Position numbers and translations under genes: made by a program
Assembly (NCBI GenBank): GCA_022842845.1
Contig: JALHOT010000004.1
Coordinates: forward strand, 124,001-188,000
DNA: 64,000 nucleotides
Direction of reading: 5' to 3'
Origin: Cyclobacteriaceae bacterium
GTDB lineage: Bacteria > Bacteroidota > Bacteroidia > Cytophagales > Cyclobacteriaceae
Notes under the pieces: generated by a model
The model's input: the letters and a program-made list of their open reading frames with translations, nothing else
Told to the model about the DNA's origin: nothing
Database searches by the model: none
In this document: positions 9,593-18,138 of the stretch, in pieces
Layout: each line of letters starts with the position of its first letter
Position numbering within the stretch: position 1 is the stretch's first letter

Positions 9593-11731
9593 ATGTTTGT
9601 CAGATTAGACATAATGTATCAAATGCTCCACAATCTCAAATTCCGTAGTCTATTATGGGTTCATAGTTGTTTGATGCTAACTTTTATTTTGTCAGGTATC
9701 AATAATTCTTTATTGGCAAAAGTTGCTGTGCCAAGCGAAGAACCACTTATTGTAATTAGCAGACCTTATCAGGATTCTATTGTTTTGCGATGGGCTCCAC
9801 GTACTGCTAATACCTGGAACCTTGCCAATGAACATGGCTATGATATCGAACGCTTTGTGATCGCCCGTAACGGCCAGTTACTCACCACTCCTGAACGGTC
9901 ACTTCTTATTACAAAACCAATACTACCTGCTCCCTTGCCTTTATGGGAAGGAATAGTGCCGCTTGATAAATATGCCGCTATTGCAGCACAGGCCCTTTAC
10001 GGAGATTCTTTTACCCTAGACCTGTCGAATAGTGATGCACTGACGATCGTGAATAAAGTGAAAGAAACCGAGCAACGTTTTGCCTTTGCTTTATTTTGCG
10101 CAGACTTATCCCCAGAAGTCGCGAAGTTATCGGCATTGCGCTTTACTGATACATCGGTAAAGAGAGGCGAAAAGTATCTATATCGCCTGCGCATCCATAA
10201 TCAGGCAGATTCTCTTCGGGCGAGTGTAGTAGTGAGTCCTGATGATACGTATCAACTCATCGCTCCTGTAAGGCTGCAAGCTATTTTTAAAGATTATACG
10301 GTTGATCTTCAATGGGAGAAAGATCAAATGAATCGTTACACGGCTTATCAGGTAGAACATTCCTTTGATGGTAAAAATTATCTTTCTGTAAGTGATGTAC
10401 CCATCACTACTTTTTCTTCCTCTAATCTTCAAGAGAGTCGTTTCGAGTACTATGTCGATTCTATAAGGGAAACAAAGGCCATGCATTACTACAGAGTAAG
10501 AGGTATTACGCCTTTTGGTGAAATGAGTGAGCCATCTGAGTTTGTAAGAGGTGCTCCTCAAAAGCAAATTAGTTCAGCACCAGTGCTCTATCAGGCAGAA
10601 AGTCCGGCCAACACAACCATACGAATGCAGTGGGAATTTCCACAAGAAGAGGAGCAGCGTATACAAGGATTTATTGTTGAAAGAGCGATGAAGTCCAAAG
10701 GTGATTATCTAAAGATACATAGTGGAACCCTCAATCCTTCCCTTCGAAGCTTTGAGGATATTCAACCCTTGCCCATTAATTATTATAGGGTGAGTACGGT
10801 AGATCTTGAATCGAATATGAGCACCTCAGCGCCTTACTTTTATCAATTGGCGGATAGCGTAGGCCCGGATCAACCTGTCGGGCTAAAAGCTACTATTAAC
10901 GAAGATGGTTATGTGTCACTTAGCTGGGATGCGAATACTGAACTTGATTTGTATGGCTATCAGGTATATAGAAGTAATTTTCAAAGCGAAGAACTGGTGT
11001 TGCTTACAGAAGCTCCGGTTTTCCTTAATCAGTTTCAAGACAGAGTCAATGTTAATACCTTAAATGAGGCGGTCTTTTATAGTGTTATGGCAGTGGACCG
11101 TAATCAAAATCAGTCTAAGTTGTCGGTACTTTTAAAAGTACCACTTCCTGATAAGATAAGGCCTCAGACACCAGTATTCTTGCCAAGTGATGTGCGGAAT
11201 GAAGGTATATTGTTATCATGGTTGCCGAGTGGCAGTACGGATGTTGTGCGCTATGATCTGTACCGACAAGCTTACGACCAGGCGGAATGGATTCGAATCA
11301 AGATACTCCCCGCCTCTGATGATTCTTTATTTACATTTCTAGATACAAATGCAGCTTTGAATAAAGTCACTTTCTATACATTGATAGCTGTAGATGAAGC
11401 AGGCTTGGAGTCGGAAGCCGCGCAAGCCATCAGTGTATCACGTGCCATGATACAATTATTACCTCCGGTTCGTTGGGTGGAGCCAATCAAAGATGTATCG
11501 CTTAAAACAATCAAACTGCAATGGCTTTACGAGCAGGAAAGTATCAAACAGTTTAAAATTTATAAGACGGTGAATAATGGTGCAGAAGTACTGTATAGAA
11601 CTTTGCCAGCCAATCAATTGAGTTTTGTAGATAAAGTAGCCATGGGTAGCATCTATCAGTACCGCATTCTTCCGATAGCAGGTAATGGAACTCCGGGAAC
11701 TTTTTGTGAATTGTTAGAGGTAAAATTTTAG
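9593..11731 (+). CDS. Exported protein with six fibronectin type III-like modules
   Basis: A 712-residue protein. A hydrophobic stretch after about residue 20 (LLWVHSCLMLTFILSGIN) acts as signal sequence; an internal ATG about 11 codons in is an alternative start. Six FnIII-like modules follow, each opening with a Pro-rich lead and a conserved Trp strand (IVLRWAP, VDLQWEK, IRMQWEF, VSLSWDA, ILLSWLP, IKLQWLY) and later a Y-x-V/I-Y/E-R strand. Such modules serve as spacers or protein-binding domains in surface proteins. No catalytic domain, lipobox or T9SS sorting domain is seen. It starts 11 bp after the preceding gene and ends 9 bp before the SprB-repeat gene, so all three are probably cotranscribed. 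Confidence 0.88.
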   Translation: MFVRLDIMYQMLHNLKFRSLLWVHSCLMLTFILSGINNSLLAKVAVPSEEPLIVISRPYQDSIVLRWAPRTANTWNLANEHGYDIERFVIARNGQLLTTPERSLLITKPILPAPLPLWEGIVPLDKYAAIAAQALYGDSFTLDLSNSDALTIVNKVKETEQRFAFALFCADLSPEVAKLSALRFTDTSVKRGEKYLYRLRIHNQADSLRASVVVSPDDTYQLIAPVRLQAIFKDYTVDLQWEKDQMNRYTAYQVEHSFDGKNYLSVSDVPITTFSSSNLQESRFEYYVDSIRETKAMHYYRVRGITPFGEMSEPSEFVRGAPQKQISSAPVLYQAESPANTTIRMQWEFPQEEEQRIQGFIVERAMKSKGDYLKIHSGTLNPSLRSFEDIQPLPINYYRVSTVDLESNMSTSAPYFYQLADSVGPDQPVGLKATINEDGYVSLSWDANTELDLYGYQVYRSNFQSEELVLLTEAPVFLNQFQDRVNVNTLNEAVFYSVMAVDRNQNQSKLSVLLKVPLPDKIRPQTPVFLPSDVRNEGILLSWLPSGSTDVVRYDLYRQAYDQAEWIRIKILPASDDSLFTFLDTNAALNKVTFYTLIAVDEAGLESEAAQAISVSRAMIQLLPPVRWVEPIKDVSLKTIKLQWLYEQESIKQFKIYKTVNNGAEVLYRTLPANQLSFVDKVAMGSIYQYRILPIAGNGTPGTFCELLEVKF

Positions 11732-11740
11732 AGATATTAA

Positions 11741-14700
11741 ATGTTGTGCGCTATGAGATGGGTTAAACTCAGCACCTTGTGTGTGTTATTCGCTTGTGCA
11801 TCGTATCAACGTGTTTTTGGTCAAACTACCAACTATGAGATTTTTGCAAATTTCAGCATTACCAATTGCAATGGCTATGTAACACCAGTCGCTGTTAATA
11901 GTATTCGTATTGAGCTGGAAGATGTTATTGGCGTAGATATTGCTACAGCGCAAGGATTTGCCTCAGATGGAGCAGCGCTAGTTGGGCAATTGACAAACAC
12001 TTCAACTTTTAACGGATTCATCAATATAAGCGCAGCGTATAGTTTTACCTGTACCAGTGACCCTGATGATGTTGGTAGTGAAATTTTTATCGAAATATCA
12101 GAGAGTATAGTAGTTGCTTTTGACGGAAAGTGCTTTAATCAATCTTATACCGTTCCGGAAGGAATAGCACTCCTATCCATTGATTATAATTTTTTTCAGA
12201 GCCTTTCTGCGCCTACTATTTCATTCCCAAACCCATGTCCAAGTGATCCAGTTACTTTAAGGGTACCGGTCACAGCCCCCTCTTTTGATTGGCGTGTGTC
12301 TAATGATGGTCTTACTTGGAAAACATTTCTTAGCAACGCCTCTAGTGTAGTTGTTGCTAGTCCAGAGCAATTAAAGCAGAATGATGAGGCCTCAATTTAC
12401 GGCAATCGTTTTGTGCAAGCGATTGAAAGAGGTTGTCTTAATAATAGAATGAGCCCGGTTTCTGAAGTTTTTCAATTTCATGTAGCCCCGCCTGTTGTCA
12501 GCCTCACTCCTGGTGATCCAAAATGTAAGGATGGAACGGATGGTTTTGTGGTAGTAAGTATTACCATTAACGACCCAGTTGTAAACGATTTTGAAGTACA
12601 GTTATTTAATAGCAGTACGCTTCCTTTTAATGGATCGATCCCTGCTGATCGCGATGTGTCTTTCATTGACAAAAGTCATGATACGATAGGCAATTTGAGT
12701 ACAAATTCAAAAAATCAAGAAGAGTACTATATTGTTGTAACCAATAATACAAATATTGATGACTATGGCGCTTGCTTTTCTGAACGAGAATATTTTACAC
12801 TTTTTAATCCTAAGGAGATTAAGGTAGACTTTAAAGATTTACAAGATGTAAAATGTTTTGGTGGCAATGATGGGAGCGTGACAGTTGAAGCCACAGGTGG
12901 AGCGGGTGGCTTCAAAGATTTTAATTGGGGAGGCTCTCGCACGACAGCTACTGCTACAGGATTAGCATCGGGTACTTATACGGTCCAGCTAAAAGATCAA
13001 AACGATTGCCCGGCTCAAGGGAGTGTAACGATAAATCAGCCAACCAAGTTAACAGTTGCCATCGAATCTCTTAAAAGGGATGATTTTAATAGTTTCGATG
13101 TTAGTTGCTACAATAAACTTGACGGTGAATTAAAGGTCTCAGCTACGGGTGGTACAGGTATTTATGCTTACGATTGGACCAATGGTCCTTCATCGCCTGA
13201 TTATAAAAACCTGGGCGTTGGTACTTATACAGTAAAGGTAACCGATGTAAATGCTTGTTCTGCAACTGAGAGCATCACGCTTATTGCACCATCTCCTATT
13301 ACTTTCTCTATTGAAGAGAAACAAGCCATTGCTTGTGCCGGGACAGCTACAGGGTCAGCTGCTATTAAGCTCTCATCCATAACCAATGCAATAGGTACTG
13401 TTTCTTATCTGTGGTCTAATAGTCAGAGTACTTCAGAAATCAACAATGTTTTAGCCGGTACTTATACGGCAGTGATTATAGACGCTCAGGGTTGTACCGG
13501 TAGCAATGCTATTACTTTTACAGATCCACCCGCTCATAGTGTTGATATTGTTCCTCAGCCAATTCATCAGGGTAGTTTTATTTCTTGTGTTGGAGAGTCG
13601 GATGGACAATTGGGTACTTCTGTATTGGATGCAAATGGTAACCCCGTATCAGCTCAGGCATACCAATGGTTTCGCAATGGACAGATCATGGATGAAACTT
13701 CATCCTTACTGTCTGGCGTAAATGCTGGCGGCTACCGTGTTGTTATCACCTATGGTAATGGTTGCAAAGCAGAAGATAGCTATTCATTGACTGATCCTCC
13801 GGCTTTGGTTGTCGATGCCCAGGCGGCTCTCCAATACAATGGATTATTACTTTCTTGTAACGGGGCAGCTGATGGTAGTTTACGGGCACAAGTTTTAGGA
13901 GGAACTCCAGGAACAAGCGGCTATACATATGAATGGACTAATGGCTCCAATGATTCTATTATTGAAAACCTACCTGCGGGCGCTTACACCATCAATGTTC
14001 GCGATGCTAATGGTTGCCTGGCAACGGATAGTTATGCAATAACGAATCCTGCACCGGTATTGCCGACCATTCTTGTTGAAACTAATTACAATGGTTTTCC
14101 CATTAGGTGTGACGGATCTGCTGATGCGGAATTAAAAGTAAGTGCTACCGGTGGTACAGGTATCTATACTTATGCGTGGGAAGCTTTTAATAACGGTGAG
14201 TTATTGAGTGATGTGCCCGCAGGTACCTATACGGCCATCGCTACGGATCAGAATGGTTGTAGGGCTGAAGTATCCATTACTATAGATGATCCAGATCCGG
14301 TTGTAGCCAGCATTGATGTACTCTCTGATTATAATGGACAAGCCCTCACTTGTACAAATGCAGCCAATGGTCGATTGGAGGCAAGAGCAACAGGAGGTAC
14401 CAATACTTTTACTTATCGCTGGAGCACTGGAGGGATCAGTGCTGTTCAATCAGGACTTAGTGCCGGTATATACTCGGTAGAAGTAAAAGATGGAAATGGT
14501 TGTATGGTGACTACTTCAAAGGAGATTATCAATCCTGACCCTGTTATAGCTTCTGTCATCGCTACTTCTGATTACAATGGTTTTTCAGTGACTTGTTTCA
14601 ATGCACAAGATGCTTACTTACAGGTAAAAGGAGAAGGAGGCACCCGTACTTTCACCTATGAATGGATAAACCAGACGGAGACATCAGATTCATTGCACCA

Positions 14701-16936
14701 TGTCAAAGCAGGAAATTATACAGTTATTGTGCGTGATGAGAATGGATGCTCAGATGATCTTAATTATACTTTAACAGAACCAGCACTGCTTACTTTGTCG
14801 ATAATAGATGTGCAAAATATTACTTGTTATGATGGCGATGACGGGGCTTTGTCTTTAAAGGCACAAGGAGGTGTGGGCGCCTATCAATATGCTATTAATG
14901 ATGCCGTGTCTAGTTCTTCGTTTTCTTTTATGAATCTCAAGGCTTCGGAATACCAATTATCAGTTGTCGATCAAAATGCTTGTGTTGCTAGACTTACGAA
15001 AGAGTTGACGCAACCTGACATAATTGAAATTTCCTTTACTGAAATTCAACCTGCTTTTTGTGCTGATCCAAGAGGGAGTGTAAAGACTGATATCAGAGGG
15101 GGAACAGGTATGTATACGTATACCTGGTTTGATCAGGGATCCAACATAATTAGCTCTGCTGACACCTTGGCAAATCTGGCAGCTGGCATTTATACTTTGC
15201 AGATTGAAGACGGAAATGCTTGTCAGATGACAAGCAATATTGGTATAGTGTCCACCGATGGACCGATTGTTTCTGTCAAAGAAATGATTCCTACAACTTG
15301 TTCATATACAACTGATGGTATAGCTGAAGTTGAGGTTGTTCAAGGGCAAGGTCCTTTTACCTTCAAATGGCAAAATGGTCAACAAGCAGCGAAGGCTATC
15401 GATCTTCTGCCCGGTTTATCATTTCTTACTGTAACAGATGTAAACAATTGCGTTACAAGTGCTTCAGTGGAAGTGACTGCACCTCAGGCCTTGCAGATTA
15501 ATGCAAAAAGTATAGAGCAAGTAAGTTGCAACGGTGGTAATGATGGTAGTATAGAGGTAGATGGGCAGGGAGGTGTTGGTGATTATATTTATGATTGGAG
15601 TTTCTCAACCAGTGCTTTGGCCACTGGCTTGGCTAAAGGCACTTATGTTGTGGTGCTCAAGGATAGAAATAATTGCCGTACACAATCTTCCTTCAGTATT
15701 TCTGAACCTGAGCCTATACGGATCGAGTTAAAAAGCAGGACATTGCCTTTATGTTTTGGTGATTGCACCGGACTTATAGAAGTATTGGCCACAGGTGGTA
15801 ATGGAACATTTACTTACCAATGGAGTAACGAAAGTCAGGGATCAGTAATTTCATCAATCTGTGCAGGTGACTATTCAGTTATGGCAACTGATTCAAAAGC
15901 TTGTACTGCCAGTGCTTCTTTTTCACTGGGCCAGCCAACTGCCTTACAAATCCGCAGTATAGAAAATAAGCCACCCGATTGTTACGATGGCTGTAATGGT
16001 GCCTTAGCCGTTGAAGCTTTTGGTGGTGTTGGATCTTATCAATATAAATGGTCAACCAATGCTAAGACACCTGCTATCAGCAATATTTGTGCTGATACTT
16101 ATTCGGTGCTCGTTGCAGATGGTAATCAATGTGAGACTGAACTTATTCAAATCCTTATTAATCCAGCACCGCTAGAAATTGATCTTGGTGGTAGTGTTAC
16201 TTTGTGCGTTGGGCAAAGTTATACCCTTGGCGTTGAACAAAACTGGGCTTCATACCTTTGGTCTAGTAATATCGGTTTTTCTAGTACTGCCTCGCAGATA
16301 ACAATTAGAGATCCAGGTTTGTACTCGTTGGAAGTAGTTAACAATCTGGGGTGTACTGCAAAAGATACATTTTTGCTGGAAACTTCACTGGACTTACTCA
16401 AAGCTTCTTTTATAATGCCTGATGAAGCACTGTTGATGGATACCGTTGTGTTTATTGATATTTCCTGGCCACTTCCATCAAGCATACGCTGGAAGTTTCC
16501 TGATGCCATGGAAAAGTTGTTGGATATGAATGACGTGATTTACGGACGATTTAAGAATGAAGGAAGCTATACCATTGGTATGGAAGCGCGTTTGGGCGAA
16601 TGTTTCGATGAGCTATCTAAGTCAATTTTAATTAAAGGTACAGCTCAAGCACTGCAACCTGATCAATTAGGTTACGAAGCATGGATGAAACATTTTGATC
16701 TTTATCCCAATCCTATGCAATCGCAAGCGACCATGTCTCTTGTACTTGATTCACCAGCTAACGTAACATTAAGTATATGGAGCATGCTCAATGGAAAAAT
16801 GATTTATAGAGTAGATCTCTCCAATCAGGCTGAGTATGAACTGGCCTTTCAGCAACTTAGCTTAGAGGCTGGCACCTACATACTTCGAATGGATCATCCA
16901 AAAGGCATTCGATATATACGCTTTATTGTTCAGTAA
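11741..16936 (+). CDS. SprB-repeat surface protein with T9SS type A sorting domain
   Basis: A 1731-residue adhesin-like protein. It has a signal peptide (cleavage near RVFGQ), an N-terminal beta domain to about residue 360, then about 14 tandem SprB-type repeats of 62-73 residues. Each repeat has the pattern C-x-G-x3-G ... GGxGxYxYxW ... L-x-A-G-x-Y-x-V-x-V-x-D-x-N-x-C ... P. An Ig/PKD-like part and a C-terminal T9SS type A sorting domain follow (LYPNPMQSQATMSL, and LEAGTYILRMD near the end). SprB carries the surface adhesin role in flavobacterial gliding; here only surface display through type IX secretion is supported. The repeats have diverged strongly, so they are old. No gliding genes lie nearby. 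Confidence 0.92.
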   Translation: MLCAMRWVKLSTLCVLFACASYQRVFGQTTNYEIFANFSITNCNGYVTPVAVNSIRIELEDVIGVDIATAQGFASDGAALVGQLTNTSTFNGFINISAAYSFTCTSDPDDVGSEIFIEISESIVVAFDGKCFNQSYTVPEGIALLSIDYNFFQSLSAPTISFPNPCPSDPVTLRVPVTAPSFDWRVSNDGLTWKTFLSNASSVVVASPEQLKQNDEASIYGNRFVQAIERGCLNNRMSPVSEVFQFHVAPPVVSLTPGDPKCKDGTDGFVVVSITINDPVVNDFEVQLFNSSTLPFNGSIPADRDVSFIDKSHDTIGNLSTNSKNQEEYYIVVTNNTNIDDYGACFSEREYFTLFNPKEIKVDFKDLQDVKCFGGNDGSVTVEATGGAGGFKDFNWGGSRTTATATGLASGTYTVQLKDQNDCPAQGSVTINQPTKLTVAIESLKRDDFNSFDVSCYNKLDGELKVSATGGTGIYAYDWTNGPSSPDYKNLGVGTYTVKVTDVNACSATESITLIAPSPITFSIEEKQAIACAGTATGSAAIKLSSITNAIGTVSYLWSNSQSTSEINNVLAGTYTAVIIDAQGCTGSNAITFTDPPAHSVDIVPQPIHQGSFISCVGESDGQLGTSVLDANGNPVSAQAYQWFRNGQIMDETSSLLSGVNAGGYRVVITYGNGCKAEDSYSLTDPPALVVDAQAALQYNGLLLSCNGAADGSLRAQVLGGTPGTSGYTYEWTNGSNDSIIENLPAGAYTINVRDANGCLATDSYAITNPAPVLPTILVETNYNGFPIRCDGSADAELKVSATGGTGIYTYAWEAFNNGELLSDVPAGTYTAIATDQNGCRAEVSITIDDPDPVVASIDVLSDYNGQALTCTNAANGRLEARATGGTNTFTYRWSTGGISAVQSGLSAGIYSVEVKDGNGCMVTTSKEIINPDPVIASVIATSDYNGFSVTCFNAQDAYLQVKGEGGTRTFTYEWINQTETSDSLHHVKAGNYTVIVRDENGCSDDLNYTLTEPALLTLSIIDVQNITCYDGDDGALSLKAQGGVGAYQYAINDAVSSSSFSFMNLKASEYQLSVVDQNACVARLTKELTQPDIIEISFTEIQPAFCADPRGSVKTDIRGGTGMYTYTWFDQGSNIISSADTLANLAAGIYTLQIEDGNACQMTSNIGIVSTDGPIVSVKEMIPTTCSYTTDGIAEVEVVQGQGPFTFKWQNGQQAAKAIDLLPGLSFLTVTDVNNCVTSASVEVTAPQALQINAKSIEQVSCNGGNDGSIEVDGQGGVGDYIYDWSFSTSALATGLAKGTYVVVLKDRNNCRTQSSFSISEPEPIRIELKSRTLPLCFGDCTGLIEVLATGGNGTFTYQWSNESQGSVISSICAGDYSVMATDSKACTASASFSLGQPTALQIRSIENKPPDCYDGCNGALAVEAFGGVGSYQYKWSTNAKTPAISNICADTYSVLVADGNQCETELIQILINPAPLEIDLGGSVTLCVGQSYTLGVEQNWASYLWSSNIGFSSTASQITIRDPGLYSLEVVNNLGCTAKDTFLLETSLDLLKASFIMPDEALLMDTVVFIDISWPLPSSIRWKFPDAMEKLLDMNDVIYGRFKNEGSYTIGMEARLGECFDELSKSILIKGTAQALQPDQLGYEAWMKHFDLYPNPMQSQATMSLVLDSPANVTLSIWSMLNGKMIYRVDLSNQAEYELAFQQLSLEAGTYILRMDHPKGIRYIRFIVQ

Positions 16937-17249
16937 ATGCTTAAAGACTTTTTGTTGAATGAAGTATAGAGGCTTCACTCTTGTGATGAGCCGGTGTCTT
17001 CTTATACCTTTCCACTACTTTTAACCACCCGCCTCCTTTGCTTGCAAAGCTTTTGATCTTCCTGGCAGAGCTGTTGTAGGTTTTGTTGAGCCAATTCAAA
17101 ATGGCTTAAGTAAGCATTGGCTTGTGTCTTCAACTGTATCATTCAATCTTCCTTTAATAATTGGTAAAACTAGGGAGTAGCCAGCATTCTTTCTGTGACA
17201 AGGGTTACAGAAGCCAGCAATGATCTTCTCCTTGTATGCTTTCATCCAA
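16937..17249. other. Intergenic region after the surface operon
   Basis: No strong gene or clear terminator for the upstream operon is seen. It contains one possible short minus-strand frame (17002-17142, listed separately) and faces the FKBP gene on the opposite strand. Confidence 0.4.
17002..17142 (-). CDS. Possible small ORF (46 aa), doubtful
   Basis: ATG to TAA, encoding a Gln-rich, probably helical peptide (MIQLKTQANAYLSHFELAQQ...) that ends in a basic tail (KQRRRVVKSSGKV). The codon use is not odd and the heptad-like spacing could form a coiled coil, but no family is recognised and no ribosome binding site is evident. It lies beyond the terminator of the FKBP gene on the same strand. 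It may be chance. Confidence 0.25.
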   Translation of the reverse strand: MIQLKTQANAYLSHFELAQQNLQQLCQEDQKLCKQRRRVVKSSGKV

Positions 17250-17279
17250 TAAAAAAGCACAGGCTGTCAACCTGTGCTG
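17250..17279 (-). terminator. Rho-independent terminator of the FKBP gene
   Basis: On the minus strand AGCACAGG and CCTGTGCT pair perfectly over 8 bp around a 7-base loop (17256-17278 overall), followed by a run of six T. It lies 21 bp past the FKBP stop codon. Confidence 0.9.
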
Positions 17280-17299
17280 TCTTAAAAGTTTATACTTTC

Positions 17300-18037
17300 T
17301 TAGTTTACCTTAATCAGTTCTACTTCAAACAGCAGCGTAGAGTAAGGGGGTATTTGTCCACCGCTGCCGCGCTCCCCATAGGCCAGCTCATAGGGGATGT
17401 ACAACATCCACTTGTCGCCTTCTTTCATAAGTTGCAGGGCCTCTGTCCAGCCGCGGATCACGCCCCCTACACTGAAAGTAGCCGGTTGGCCTCTGCGCAC
17501 AGAGCTATCGAATTCAATTCCGTCAATCAAGGTACCGATATAATGAACGGTAACGCGATCACTGGCTGTGGGCTGTTTGCCATTACCTTGTTGTAGTACT
17601 TTGTATTGTAAACCGCTGGCGGTGGTTACCACACCTTCCTTTAATTTGTTAGCTGCTAAATATTGTACGCCTGCAGCCTTGGCTTTTTCTGCTTTGCGCA
17701 TAGCCGCTTGTTGCATGTAGTTCTGTACGATCATCATGGCTTCGTTTGGCTCTACCAATATTTTTTTGCCCGAGAGGGCATCGCGCATGCCGGCATTGAG
17801 CGCATCAATATCCAGCGAATCTGCGCCCTGCGATTTAACATTGTTCGCCATCAGGGTACCCAGGGCGTAGCTGATTTTAGCCATTTCATTATCCATGTTC
17901 ACGGTCTTCGGTTTTTTAAGATTATCGATCTCTGTTTTGAGCTGATTAATTTCAGCCTGCAGTTCTTTCTTTGACTGTGCCATCGCAAGGGTGGCGCCAG
18001 TTAACAGGAGGAATAGTGTTATATAGCGCATAAGCAT
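17300..18037 (-). CDS. Exported FKBP-type peptidyl-prolyl cis-trans isomerase
   Basis: A protein of ~245 residues with a signal peptide (MRYITLFLLLTGATLAMAQS), so it acts outside the cytoplasm. ATG at 18037 or 18031 is preferred to an upstream TTG. The N-terminal helical region with a coiled coil (KKELQAEINQLKTEIDNLKK) and the FKBP_N part (SYALGTLMANNVKSQGADSL) resemble the dimerisation domain of FkpA/Mip. The C-terminal ~100 residues are the FKBP domain (VTVHYIGTLIDGIEFDSS; VIRGWTEALQLMKEGDKW; IPPYSTLLFEVELIKV). Most substrate-binding aromatics are kept. It is probably a folding helper for exported proteins. It is monocistronic, with its own terminator. Confidence 0.94.
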   Translation of the reverse strand: MLMRYITLFLLLTGATLAMAQSKKELQAEINQLKTEIDNLKKPKTVNMDNEMAKISYALGTLMANNVKSQGADSLDIDALNAGMRDALSGKKILVEPNEAMMIVQNYMQQAAMRKAEKAKAAGVQYLAANKLKEGVVTTASGLQYKVLQQGNGKQPTASDRVTVHYIGTLIDGIEFDSSVRRGQPATFSVGGVIRGWTEALQLMKEGDKWMLYIPYELAYGERGSGGQIPPYSTLLFEVELIKVN

Positions 18038-18138
18038 TGTTTTCGGGTGCAAATAAAGCAAAATTCGACAACAAGCTTATGTAAATGCACTTCAATGCTA
18101 AGCGCTAATTCCCTAGTTTTAGGATCAATCCATCAAGC

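Noticed and set aside
17195-17596. Plus-strand frame of 133 codons opposite the FKBP gene
   Set aside because: Antisense to the FKBP domain and crosses its terminator hairpin.
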